Origin: Sphingobacteriales bacterium
GTDB lineage: Bacteria; Bacteroidota; Bacteroidia; Chitinophagales; Chitinophagaceae
DNA: 44,999 nt
NCBI GenBank assembly: GCA_004295245.1
Contig: REAR01000090.1
Span: 1 to 44,999 of the forward strand
Direction of reading: 5' to 3'
Shown here: piece by piece, positions 31,871 to 42,400 of the stretch
Layout of the letters: the number at the start of each line of letters is the position of its first letter
How positions within the stretch are numbered: the first letter of the stretch is position 1
Program-made: the position numbers and the translations under genes
The notes under the pieces: model-generated
What the model was told of the DNA's origin: nothing
Database searches by the model: none
The model's input: only the letters and a program-made list of their open reading frames with translations

Positions 31871-34800
31871 CTAACCGGTTAATACGGCGTTGGGTATAAA
31901 AACAAATACAGTGGTGCCTGTATTTTTAATACTGTTTATGTTTAGGGTACAACCGGTTACTTGTAAAAGATCTTTTATAATTAAGTAGCCAAGCCCGTTG
32001 CCGGTTTTTTTATCAACGCTACTGCTGTTGATGGTTACTTCATTAGCCAGTAAATTTTGTACCTGCTCTGCAGACATGCCAATGCCTTCATCGGCTATGC
32101 TGAAACGAAAGCCATCGATGGAAAGATGCCCGTCTATGATAATTGTGCCTTTATTACTGAAGTTGATGGCATTGAGTAATAAATTATACACTAAAATTTT
32201 AATGGGCTCGTAAAACTGCACAATTTCAAGGCCGGGTATTATTTTGTTTTTGATGGATATGTTTTTTTGCCTGGCCATTGATTGCAATACACTTATTATA
32301 TCGTTTATAAGTGTGGCAACCTGAATATTTTCTTTGCTCAGGCGACGGTTTTCGTTTTGGTACTTTATCCAGTTAAGAATATTGGTAGAAAGAAGCTGCA
32401 GCTCTTGCGTGGTATTGGTTATTTCATGCAAGGTTTCATCTTGTAAAGAGGCAGACATGCGGCTGCGGTTTTCAGTAAGGCTTTTACTGGCAGCCGTTAC
32501 AAATTTTAAAGGCGTAACAATATCATGACTGATGATAGAGATAAGTCTGGTTTTAATATCATTTGTCTTTTGCAACTCGTTGTTTTTTTGTAAAAGCTCT
32601 TTTGTTTTATCAGACACCAGGTTTTCTAACTGGCTTTGCCGGGCTTTGTATTGCTGGGTTCTTACAGAAAAAATACTAAGTATAAATAAAATGCCCCCTA
32701 CTATTGCTGATATATAAAACCATCCTGTTTTATACCATGGGGTACTAATTGAAAATTTTATTTGCCTATTGGTAAAATTATTTGCACCAAACCCATTTCT
32801 TTTGCGGATGTTGATGGTGTAATTACCCGATTGAAGGCTGGAAAGCCGGATGACAAAACCATTCAAGGGATCGAGGCGCTGCCAGTTCTTATTGTTAATT
32901 TGATAATCTATATAAATATTTTCTTTATTGCACCAGGCAGCCAACGCCAATTTAATAACCAGTTCTTGCGTAGTGGGCGGCAATGGTTTTATTGATAAGG
33001 AGTCTAAAGAAAGCTGCCGGTTGCTACTTACTATATTTTCTATAAAAATATTGCCAACAGGTAATTGCGGTAGTTTTATTGTAGGGTTTATCATAACCAG
33101 TCCATCCATAGAAGGAAAAGAAAGCAGCTTGTTTTTTAATTGCAAGGCGCAGGGAGCGCAGCCGCCATTCAGTTCATTCGTAAGCATGCCATCGGTTTTG
33201 CCAAAATAATAATAATAAATGCCGGGCAGGTTTTTTTCATAAGCATTTATCATATCATCAATAGCAACTTTAAATAAACCCCGGTTGGTACTTATCCAGC
33301 AAAAGCCATTTCCATCTGGCATAAAACAATGCGTATAAAGCAGGTATTGAAAATTATCCAACGGCATTTTTTTTACCAAACCGTTTTTGAGTATATAAAA
33401 CCCGCTGCCATAAGTACCAAATAAAAGATAGTCTTTGTATTTCCATAAAGCTCTGATGCAATAATTGTTTGATTGAAAGACGGAACGCAGACTATTGGTG
33501 TTTATATTGTATTGTAATAATTCGCTGCAGGTGGCAATAATAAGTGTACTATCGTTTAAAGTACTGATGTTAACACTAAGACTACTAATGCCTGATGCAG
33601 GCATTTTATGTAGTGTTATAGCAGTATCGTCTTTTAAAATTCGTAATTCTTTTTTTGTAAGAATGTAAACCTGTTTTTGCACACTGGTATAAGCTGTAAA
33701 AATTTGTGTGTTTATTTTGCGGTAGTGTTTTCGCTCACCGGTTTTATAATTATAGCTGTGTAAACAGGCAGTTGCCGTTTTAGGGGTATTGCCGCTAAAC
33801 AACAAAACAGAATCTTGGGTAAGATGGGTATATATATCAAAGGTGCCGTTTGTTGGTATTGCGGCGGGTTGCCTACTACTACCAATAATATCTGCCTCAT
33901 TGGTTAATATATTGCCATTGCTCAGTTCAATCTGAGCATAATAGGAGTTTCTTCTTTTAGCTACTTTGGTAAAAGGGGTAAGTGAGTTAACACTGTTGCG
34001 ACTAATTACAAATACACCTTTTGAGTCTGTGCCAACAAACAATACCTGTAACTCGTGACTGTATTGTACATTTCTAATAAGTGCATTAAGCGGTACAACA
34101 TTGCAAATTAATTGTGCAATAATGCTGTTGCCTTTATATTCCAGCAGCCAGGCGTTTTCATTAATAATTAATATAGGTGCCTGCATTCCATTGTGCCAAA
34201 AAAATTGAGCATCTGTATTGGCTGTTTTTAAAACGCTTCCATCTGTGGTATAAATAGGTTGGGCCGTACTGTTGTTTATGCCAGCAGTATCAGTTAATAC
34301 ATGCACCTGCTTTGAGGTAGATACCCAAAAATTGTTGGCGCCAATTTTAAAAAGCATGTTTACCGGCTGCTTATTTTTTAAAAAAACCGGTTTTGTGGTG
34401 GCTACAGAAAAGTAATACAATTCGTTTCCGTTAAGTAAAAAAGTGCTGGTGTCGGTAACCGGCAAAATATGATTAAATGCAAAAGGCAAACTAACCGTAT
34501 CTGTTGCAGTAATTTTTTTTTCGAGCAGGGTGTTAGAAACCTGTAAAAGCAGGTTCAATGTATTGTTATAAACGGGTTTTTGTTCTTCAAATCCTTTTTT
34601 CCAAAATACAATGCGGTGTTGATCTACTTTAAAAATATTTCCGTTTAAGTCGGCCGTATAAATTTCGCCCTTACTATTCTTGGCAATAAAGTGCAGGCGT
34701 TCTGTTGCAATAAAAGGGTTGTTTTCTTTTGTATACACGCTAAAGTCCATACCGTTAAACCGCACCAGGCCGCCTTCTGTAGCTATCCATAAAAAGCGGC

Positions 34801-34942
34801 TGCGTTCATCCCATTGCATGCCTTTAAGGCCATTGGCCGGCAATCCGTTTTCTGTGTTAAACTGTTTTACAAAATAGCCCTGTTGCGCAAAGCCGGGTTG
34901 CAGTAGTAGTAGCAGTATAATGAAGTAGCAATATTTGCGCAT
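31871..34942 (-). CDS. sensor histidine kinase with two-component-regulator propeller
   Basis: 1023 residues. After a signal peptide (MRKYCYFIILLLLLQPGFAQ) the N-terminus YFVKQFNTENGLPANGLKGMQWDERSRFLWIATEGGLVRFNGMDF begins reg_prop propeller blades that fill ~700 residues. A Y_Y_Y-like immunoglobulin domain follows, then one membrane helix (TGWFYISAIVGGILFILSIF), a coiled linker, HisKA with phospho-acceptor H806 (ISHDIVTPLKF), and HATPase_c (NLLLNAINFS, ADEGIGMS, GNGLGYLI). No receiver domain is fused, so it is a classical kinase. It follows its likely partner regulator by 26 bases. The periplasmic propeller probably senses a carbohydrate or surface signal. Confidence 0.92.
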   Translation of the reverse strand: MRKYCYFIILLLLLQPGFAQQGYFVKQFNTENGLPANGLKGMQWDERSRFLWIATEGGLVRFNGMDFSVYTKENNPFIATERLHFIAKNSKGEIYTADLNGNIFKVDQHRIVFWKKGFEEQKPVYNNTLNLLLQVSNTLLEKKITATDTVSLPFAFNHILPVTDTSTFLLNGNELYYFSVATTKPVFLKNKQPVNMLFKIGANNFWVSTSKQVHVLTDTAGINNSTAQPIYTTDGSVLKTANTDAQFFWHNGMQAPILIINENAWLLEYKGNSIIAQLICNVVPLNALIRNVQYSHELQVLFVGTDSKGVFVISRNSVNSLTPFTKVAKRRNSYYAQIELSNGNILTNEADIIGSSRQPAAIPTNGTFDIYTHLTQDSVLLFSGNTPKTATACLHSYNYKTGERKHYRKINTQIFTAYTSVQKQVYILTKKELRILKDDTAITLHKMPASGISSLSVNISTLNDSTLIIATCSELLQYNINTNSLRSVFQSNNYCIRALWKYKDYLLFGTYGSGFYILKNGLVKKMPLDNFQYLLYTHCFMPDGNGFCWISTNRGLFKVAIDDMINAYEKNLPGIYYYYFGKTDGMLTNELNGGCAPCALQLKNKLLSFPSMDGLVMINPTIKLPQLPVGNIFIENIVSSNRQLSLDSLSIKPLPPTTQELVIKLALAAWCNKENIYIDYQINNKNWQRLDPLNGFVIRLSSLQSGNYTINIRKRNGFGANNFTNRQIKFSISTPWYKTGWFYISAIVGGILFILSIFSVRTQQYKARQSQLENLVSDKTKELLQKNNELQKTNDIKTRLISIISHDIVTPLKFVTAASKSLTENRSRMSASLQDETLHEITNTTQELQLLSTNILNWIKYQNENRRLSKENIQVATLINDIISVLQSMARQKNISIKNKIIPGLEIVQFYEPIKILVYNLLLNAINFSNKGTIIIDGHLSIDGFRFSIADEGIGMSAEQVQNLLANEVTINSSSVDKKTGNGLGYLIIKDLLQVTGCTLNINSIKNTGTTVFVFIPNAVLTG

Positions 34943-34968
34943 GCCTGAAAGTAAGAAAAAAGCCTGTA

Positions 34969-35580
34969 CTAATAATTTACATTGTATAAGCTGGCCAGTT
35001 CCAGCAGCTCTCTAATATTGCTGGCATTGGTTTTTTCGTAAATGCGGGTTTTAATAGTAGAAACGGTATTCATTTTTAAATTGAGTACTTCTGCAATTTC
35101 TTTGGTGCCACTGCCTTTTAGCAGGTAGTGCAAAATCTCCAGCTCTCGTGGTGCTAATGCCCTGAACGGATTTTGTTTATTAATAAAACTATTAGATGTT
35201 TTTGGTGGTTGCTCATTTTGTAAAAATTTTTTTAACGATATCGATATTGTTTCTTCGCTCACCGATTTGGAGAGATAATATTGAATATCGTATTGTTTCA
35301 GTGCTTCGCCATACACTTCTGCAGGCTGCATGCTAAAGACCATAATTTGTAAATCTGGATACACTTTTTTTATATTGGGTATTACTTCTAATGTGCTGCC
35401 GTCGGTTAATATAATATCCAATATTAGGTGGGTATATTTTCTTTTAACCAGTTCTTTCATCAGCTCGTTACAGCTGGCCACTTCATACACGTCGGTAATA
35501 CCAAAGTTTAATTGAATGTCAATTTTCAGTCCCTTCCGAATCATGCTATGGTCGTCTGCAATCAAAATTTTGGGGCTCAT
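34969..35580 (-). CDS. NarL/FixJ-family response regulator
   Basis: 203 residues. The receiver domain has the acid pocket (DD at 9-10), phospho-acceptor D55 (HLILDIIL), S83 and K105 (YYLSKSVSEE). The C-terminal LuxR-type helix-turn-helix reads LAPRELEILHYLLKGSGTKEIAEVLNLKMNTVSTIKTRIYEKT. When phosphorylated it should bind DNA and regulate genes; the target is not known. It is the first gene of a two-gene operon with the propeller histidine kinase. A palindromic element (35641-35740) lies in the promoter region upstream. Confidence 0.93.
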   Translation of the reverse strand: MSPKILIADDHSMIRKGLKIDIQLNFGITDVYEVASCNELMKELVKRKYTHLILDIILTDGSTLEVIPNIKKVYPDLQIMVFSMQPAEVYGEALKQYDIQYYLSKSVSEETISISLKKFLQNEQPPKTSNSFINKQNPFRALAPRELEILHYLLKGSGTKEIAEVLNLKMNTVSTIKTRIYEKTNASNIRELLELASLYNVNY

Positions 35581-35640
35581 GGTAGGCCTTCTTTTAATGT
35601 TTATAAAAATAGTACTGTTTTTTTATAGATATGTTTTTAT

Positions 35641-35740
35641 GTTACCAGCCACAAATTGCTATTGGGCATTTGTTGCGTCGCACACTTCAGCTGACGTGTG
35701 CGACGCAACAAATGTTGCACAAAGAACCAATGTTGGCAAC
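35641..35740. repeat. compact full copy of the palindromic element
   Basis: Ends are GTTACCAGC (35641-35649) and GTTGGCAAC (35732-35740). Cores GTTGCGTCGCAC (35672-35683) and GTGCGACGCAAC (35698-35709) are separated by only 14 bases, so this 100-base copy is the most compact hairpin of the family. It lies 7 bases after the 3' end of the IgGFc/PKD gene, upstream of the response regulator start. Confidence 0.85.
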
Positions 35741-35747
35741 CTACTTA

Positions 35748-38700
35748 TTATCGTATCAGCAGAAAACTGCCTCTTAATATTTTTGTTTCTGTTGGATGCA
35801 GTTTTATTATATATGCATAGCTTCCGTTGGGTTGTAATTGTCCGTTTAGTTTTCCGTTCCAGGGTTTGTTGTAATAGTTATCCGACTCGTAAATTTTTTG
35901 CCCCCATCGGTTATAAATTTTTACAAGGGCATTGGGGTATAGCACAATGCCGGGTATGGCCCACGTGTCGTTGTGGCCATCATTATTAGGGGTAAAAGCA
36001 TTGGGTATTGATAATTGCGTAATAACAGTAATAGTAATTGCATCGGTAGTACTGCAACCGGTTTGTGAATTAACTGCCGCAACGGTATAGGTAATGGTGG
36101 CGGCTGGTGTTGTGGTTGGTTGCAACACTGTATTGTTATTTAAGTAAGTAGCAGGCTGCCAATTAAAGGTTACACCATTGTTATTACTTACGGTTGCCGG
36201 AAGCAAAACAGCACTACCGGGGTTAATAAATTGATCAGGGCCTGCATTAACAACGGGGGTGGTATTAATAGTAATGTTTTGTGTAACCGGCAAGGAGCCG
36301 CAGCCATTATTATCTTTTACAGATAAAGAAATATTGTAGATGCCGGCATTGTTATACGTTTTTATAAAAGGCGGCACATTGGTTCCGGTGCCGTTACCAA
36401 AGTTCCAGTTCCATTGCGCAATATTTGTAAGTGCAGCACTAAAACTAATAGGGGAGCGTTCGCAAAAATCTGCTGCGGTAATATTGAATTGTGCCAGTGG
36501 GTTATTGTTAATAGCACCTATTGTAAAATTTGCGGTATCGCTGTTACACCCTTTGCCCAAACTAAGCACATGTTTTACAATTTGGTTACCTGCAAATGCG
36601 CTGTAAGTATGAGTAGCAATGGCACTACTGTTACTGATTTGTTGTTGCCCATCGCCAAAACTCCAAAACCAGGTGGCGGGTACACCATTAACCGGCGCAT
36701 AGCTGGAAGTAAATAAAATGCTACTATCTGCACAAAAAACACCTGTTGCAGAAAAACTTACCTGTGGCCGATTGCTAACCACAACGGTTTGATAGAACGT
36801 GTCGCTAACACAGTTTGTGACAGCCGTAACTATTAAAGAAATTTTATAGGTGCCTGCTTGCGCATAGCGATGATAAAAAGGATTATTATTATTGGTAACA
36901 GTAGCCGTGTTGTCTCCAAAATTCCAGCGCCAGCTGGTAATAGGGCCTGTATTGCTTACAGAACTGTCTGTAAGCAAAATTGAATCTCCAACACAAATAT
37001 TGTCACTGTAGCCAAATTTTGCCAGTGGCTTTGGTAGTACAGTAATTGTTTTAAAGGCAGTATCACTCGGGCAGTTATTGTTTGATACGGCAACTAGTTT
37101 TGCTGTGTATGAACCTGCCTGTGTATAGCGATGAAAAAAAGGATTGTTGTTGTTATTAACAGCAGTATTGTTATCACCAAAATTCCAATGCCATGCAGTA
37201 ATGTTGCCAATGCTGATAGAAGAACTATCTGTAAACCGTGCAGAATCTGCAGCGCAAATGGGGGTGTTGGTGCCAAATAAAGCAATTGGTGTATCGTAAA
37301 TAGAAATAGTTTTTGTAGTATCTCCTGTGCATCCGTTGCTGGCAAAAATTCTATAGCGTATGTTTTGCGTGCCGGCTGTGGTGAATTTTTTTACGGTATT
37401 AACACTACCTGCACTTGTGCCATCATCAAAATTCCATGTATAGTTTATAATGGTAAAATTACTGCTGTTGGAAGCGCCGGTGAAAAGCACACTATCTTTT
37501 AAGCAGGCTGGAACAGTTGAAGTGAAGTTTGCCACAGGGCCTTGCTTTACTATAATTTTTACAGCGGCTGTTTCGGTTTGGCTACAATTTTCTATTACAG
37601 CAGCGCCATAGGTAATGGGTATAAAAAAGGTACCTGTAGTATTAAAAGTAAAATCTTGCTGTAAGCTGTAAACGTAGTAGGTGCGGCCATTAATTTGCTC
37701 GGTACCTACCGGAACCGGATTGGCAATAATAGAATCAGCGGCAGGCGCAATGCCGGTAGCCTGACTGAGCTTCCAGTGAATACTTGTAGCAGGGTAGCCT
37801 AACTTAACAAAAACTCTTACAGGTGTTTTGGGGCAGGTAAATGTATCTGTACTGCCGCTACTATTTAAACTGTTTTTTATAGCACTGTAATAATTAAGAT
37901 TATTAATTAGTGTGCCCACGTTGTAGCCATAGCTTTCATAATTGCCCAATCCATAAACGGTGGCGGTAAAAGCCGCGTCGCAGGTTATAGTATGTTGTGC
38001 AGCGGGGCCAGCAAAGCGGGCCAATGCCACAGAATAAGAAGGGTAGTTGGGGTGAGTAACAATATTTGCGGCAGGTAAGCTAGCCCCATCAACTTTTAAT
38101 GAACCTATTGAAGCTGTGGGTAAATGTATATTGGCATAAACAAAATCAATGGTTGATTTGCGGCTTACATAAAACAGCACAGATTTTTGGCCTTGTTCAA
38201 TGGGGCTGATATAAAACATTTCGGGGTCGCCATAAGAAGGAGGTGCGGGGGAAGGAGGAGGGATTCTCCAGCATTCGTTTTTGTTAGGGGTATATTGTGC
38301 CACTAAAATAGGTCTGTCTGCTTCAATGTAATCGCCACCCGTAGAGTCCATAAATTCATAAAAGAAATTTTTTACTAATCCTGTTAATACTGTACCATTT
38401 CTTTTAACAACAGTGGCAGTGTCTTGCACACAAACGCGATAATAGTTTCTAAAAGTTTCGTTGATATCTGTATTAGTATTATTAATGGTATGGTAGGTAA
38501 GATAGCGGGTACCCCATGCCTGTGCAGGGAAAACCTGTTGATGAACAAATTCACCGCCATCGCCTTTACAAAGACGAATACCTCCGGAGCCTGAGAACAC
38601 ACCAACCGGATGGCATTTACCATCAGCGCCTGTAACTGATATTATTTTACTACCTGTCATGTCTTTGCTGCATAAATCAAAATTACTGGTACCAAAAGGG

Positions 38701-39341
38701 CCCGCTTTTCCAAATACATGATACATTTCTCCTTTGTTAAGATTGACTGTATATGTTTGGCCGGGCAGCCATCCATTTTTTGTAGAATCTGAAGGTGTTA
38801 TAAGAACCCTTGTATTGTCTTCTGTAGCAATTACAAAAAACCAGGAATACCAATCTGGCGGATTGCTTTCCGATTTTGTTTGATAGTAATTGATAGAGTA
38901 ATAAGAGAATCCATAAGTTTCAACAGGCATCAGCATAGTAGCGCCAGATACTAATGGTCCATATTGGTGTGCATAAACGGCAATAGGGGTATCGCTTACA
39001 ATATGAATTCCTTTGTTAGAGAAACCATCGGTTAATACACGGGCATCATCTGGCCCTGATTTTGGAATTAAAATAGAAGCATCAACAGTATTCGCTGGTA
39101 TTGCCAGCGTTTGCGACCAACTGGTACCATTAATGGATACGGTTACTGTTGCAGCCGCTTCTGTGCTTATATACAATGCCAGTTCCTGATTATTAAGCGG
39201 GAGTTCATTTAAAAATTTATAATTAAAACCATACCCCAGCCAAAACTCTTTGCCCCGGTTTGATTTGTCTTGTGCTAAAGCATTGAGACATAGTACAAGG
39301 TTTATTATTAGTACCCCAATAATCTTAATCGTACAACGCAT
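35748..39341 (-). CDS. secreted IgGFc-binding/PKD protein with T9SS type-B sorting domain
   Basis: 1197 residues from the ATG at 39341, chosen because it begins a signal peptide (MRCTIKIIGVLIINLVLCLNALAQ). An IgGFc_binding-like N-terminal domain follows (GKEFWLGYGFNYKF ... GIHIVSDTPIAVYAHQYG). Five PKD-like repeats then appear, each with a W-x-W-x-F-G-D/N-G/N core (WNFDDGTSAGS, WHWNFGDNNTA, WRWNFGDNTATV, WFWSFGDGQQQ, WNWNFGNGTGT). The C-terminus (IPNAFTPNNDGHNDTW ... YNRWGQKIYESDNYYNKPWNGKLNGQLQPNGSYAYIIKL) is a gliding-motility-associated type-B sorting domain, so it is exported by T9SS. It is divergent from another T9SS protein. A role in adhesion is inferred. Confidence 0.92.
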   Translation of the reverse strand: MRCTIKIIGVLIINLVLCLNALAQDKSNRGKEFWLGYGFNYKFLNELPLNNQELALYISTEAAATVTVSINGTSWSQTLAIPANTVDASILIPKSGPDDARVLTDGFSNKGIHIVSDTPIAVYAHQYGPLVSGATMLMPVETYGFSYYSINYYQTKSESNPPDWYSWFFVIATEDNTRVLITPSDSTKNGWLPGQTYTVNLNKGEMYHVFGKAGPFGTSNFDLCSKDMTGSKIISVTGADGKCHPVGVFSGSGGIRLCKGDGGEFVHQQVFPAQAWGTRYLTYHTINNTNTDINETFRNYYRVCVQDTATVVKRNGTVLTGLVKNFFYEFMDSTGGDYIEADRPILVAQYTPNKNECWRIPPPSPAPPSYGDPEMFYISPIEQGQKSVLFYVSRKSTIDFVYANIHLPTASIGSLKVDGASLPAANIVTHPNYPSYSVALARFAGPAAQHTITCDAAFTATVYGLGNYESYGYNVGTLINNLNYYSAIKNSLNSSGSTDTFTCPKTPVRVFVKLGYPATSIHWKLSQATGIAPAADSIIANPVPVGTEQINGRTYYVYSLQQDFTFNTTGTFFIPITYGAAVIENCSQTETAAVKIIVKQGPVANFTSTVPACLKDSVLFTGASNSSNFTIINYTWNFDDGTSAGSVNTVKKFTTAGTQNIRYRIFASNGCTGDTTKTISIYDTPIALFGTNTPICAADSARFTDSSSISIGNITAWHWNFGDNNTAVNNNNNPFFHRYTQAGSYTAKLVAVSNNNCPSDTAFKTITVLPKPLAKFGYSDNICVGDSILLTDSSVSNTGPITSWRWNFGDNTATVTNNNNPFYHRYAQAGTYKISLIVTAVTNCVSDTFYQTVVVSNRPQVSFSATGVFCADSSILFTSSYAPVNGVPATWFWSFGDGQQQISNSSAIATHTYSAFAGNQIVKHVLSLGKGCNSDTANFTIGAINNNPLAQFNITAADFCERSPISFSAALTNIAQWNWNFGNGTGTNVPPFIKTYNNAGIYNISLSVKDNNGCGSLPVTQNITINTTPVVNAGPDQFINPGSAVLLPATVSNNNGVTFNWQPATYLNNNTVLQPTTTPAATITYTVAAVNSQTGCSTTDAITITVITQLSIPNAFTPNNDGHNDTWAIPGIVLYPNALVKIYNRWGQKIYESDNYYNKPWNGKLNGQLQPNGSYAYIIKLHPTETKILRGSFLLIR

Positions 39342-39387
39342 ATAATTCAGAAAGTTTAAAGGTTCAATTTTTTCATCAAGATTAATC

Positions 39388-39403
39388 GTAGAATTTATTC
39401 TAC
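39388..39403. promoter_or_regulatory. 7-bp inverted repeat in a divergent promoter region
   Basis: GTAGAAT-TT-ATTCTAC lies between two divergent T9SS-secreted genes, 47 bases from one start codon and 64 from the other. A dimeric regulator could bind here and control both genes. No promoter consensus was confidently read. Confidence 0.4.
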
Positions 39404-39467
39404 AAATTGTACTTGCTGTTTTAATAACCTTGTAACTGTATATAACCAAAACTAAAAAGACCTTAAG

Positions 39468-42400
39468 ATGACCAACTACTGCTTTGCTAAAAGGCTTTGT
39501 TGCCTTTTACTGTTATTCTTATTCGTCATACCTTTTTGTGTGATGAGCCAATCTGGTCAGTACAATACTACTAACTGGAAGTTTAGCAATCCCAAACAAT
39601 TTGGATTTACACCTTTTGATGTTGACTTTATAGACAACACTACGGCTTTAGCCGTTGGTTCAGATGGGGGAATTGCCAAAAGTATAGATGGCGGTAAAAA
39701 CTGGACCTATGGGCCGTTCATTTTTTTTAATAGTGCGGGTGTAAGAAGCAAAACAGCTTTTCAGGACGTACATTTTGTTTCTTCAACAATTGCATATGCA
39801 GTTGGTACTTTAGGAGCCATGGCCAAAACGATTGATGGGGGTGTTACCTGGAGTTTTGTAACAACGCCTCTTTATGCAAATGCAAAAAACATTAATGCAG
39901 TTTGGTTTATTAATAAGGATACTGGCTACATTGGTGGTCAGTACAATTCCATAGACTCTATACCTAAGCTTTACTTTACCCGTAACGGTGGCGCCAGTTG
40001 GGATTCATTAGCCGCACCAGTAAACGGAAAATCAAGAGCTGGCTATGTTGCAAATCCCAGCCTGCAACCTTTTTTATTAGACGTAACAGCAAAGGATAAA
40101 GAAATATTAAAAATCATTTTTGTAAATGATAACCTTGGTTATGTTTCCGGTTCCGGTTTAAGTACTTTTGAAAGGCATCCTGCTTCTCCATCTGGAACCA
40201 CTACCACCGGTGCACACCATGCTTCAATGTTATGGAAGTTTAGTAGCGGCACTCTTACAGATTACTCTTTAAGTAAAGAAAGGTTAGGCTATACGGGTGT
40301 TAATACCACAACAGTTAACACCACTACCCGATATGGTTCAACACAAAACGCCACACAGAGTATGCGGGCCATGCAAATTATAAATGATAGTACAGTTTTA
40401 TTAATGTCGTTTAATAATAATATTGTAGTAAGGGTGCATACTGGTAAAAATGATAGTACTCAAAATGTGGCAGTACCGGGCTTATATGAAAAGGGGCGTT
40501 ATGTTACATTAAACTTTCCTTTTCCGCCTAATGGAGGAACACCTATTCCCAATCCTCAGGTATTATTAGCGTCTAACCCATATCATATACGTAAAGCTTC
40601 TAATGGTAAACTATTCGCAGCTGGCAATTTTGGTGCTTTATGGACATCTGTTGACACCGGAAAAAATTGGATACGTGAAAGTAGTTTACCTCAGGGTAAA
40701 AATTATAGCAGCAATGGCACCTGGGCTATTGATATTGCGCCTAATGGCCGTTTCCTAACATTAGGTACAAATGGCGTTGTGGCAGATTCAATGCCTGGTG
40801 GAACCTGGCAAAGTGCATATGTTTCCACTCCACTTTCGGCAGGGTATAATAAAATAGACTTTACAGATTGTAACAATGGTATTGCTGTTGGCGGAGGTAA
40901 TATTACCGTAACAACTGATGGCGGACAAAACTGGATTGATAAAGTGAGGCCAGATTTTGTAGCCACTTTTGTAAATATAACCGGTGTTACTTATCCTAAT
41001 CTTTCAAAATTATATTTAACCACCAATGTAGGTTCTATTTATCAGTCTCCTGATAAAGGCACCACATTAGACCCTGTATATATTAATGCTGCTTTTCAAA
41101 TGAATGATGTTACTGCTATTGGAAACGATACGGTGTGGGCAGTTGGTTACAGCGCTTTCTCAGTTCCTGCGGCTAGCCGAAAATCTTCTATTTTCAGATC
41201 TTTTAACAATGGGCTTAGCTGGCAAACATTTGATATTGCTGTTACAACTACAACGCCAGCATTTACTGCGCCAACTTTATCTCAGATGGCTTTCCCCAGC
41301 CGTACGGTTGGGTATGTGGCGGGTAGCCGTAATGGTGTATATAAAACAACAGACGGTGGCGCAACCTGGACAAATATCAGTCCTTTTCCTTCAGTAAATT
41401 TTGCACCTGCCGGATTTCCCAATGCTTCAATTACATATACTGAAGTATTTGCTTTAGATGATAATACGGTGTTTTTAACAGGTAATATGTTTACAAACGT
41501 GGGCGTTAAAAGAGTATATAAATCTATTAATGGCGGAAATACCTGGGTAGATATTACCGGCAACATAACGGCTATATTACCCGTAGGTAATTTAAATGGC
41601 ATTTTAATGCACGATGCCAATAATGGATATGTAGTTGCTCCGGGTGGTGCTTTACTTAAAACAACTGACGGAGGAGCCAGTTGGATTTTAGATATAGCAC
41701 CTACAAACAGTTTGTTTAATACAATGTCATTTGCACCCAAAAAAGTTCCTGCAAATATTGGCATGGTTAATAGAAAACTCTTTGTAACGGGTGCCAGTAT
41801 TTCTGGTGCTCCATTAATGGAATACGGAAACCCAGCTGATATAGCAGTAAATGCTGCTGAAACTATTACCAATGCTACATGTACCAATCCAAACGGTGGC
41901 AGCATTTTAATAGCTGCATCTGGTGGCATTGCACCATATACTTATAGCATCGACGGGGTAAATTTTCAAACAGCAAATAGTTTTAGTGGGTTAAGCCAAG
42001 GGGCTAAAACAATAACTATAAAAGACGCATACTGCGGACTGCTTGTGAAAAATCTCACAGTTGGCTTTACTGACAATTTAACGCTTACTACCAATAACGA
42101 TACACTGGCTTGTGCTGGCGCCCCCGTACAAATGCTGGCTACCAGTGCCGCAACAAATTATAGCTGGAGCCCTGCTACCGGTTTATCCAATGCAACTATT
42201 AGTAATCCTGTGGCAAGGGTAAACAACAATACGGCATACACCGTTACGGCCAGTTTAAATGGATGTGTAAAAACTAAAGTTGTTACCATTAACGTTAAAC
42301 CTTCACCGTCAGTTGAAGCAGGATCGGATAAAACTATTGTTACCGGCGATCAGGTTATTTTGGAAGGTAGCAGTTCTGCCGCTACACCTGTTTCTATTGA

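Noticed and set aside
391-35740. Recurring GTTGCGTCGCAC units as a CRISPR array
   Set aside because: The copies are kilobases apart in separate intergenic regions, with no regular spacers and no cas genes.
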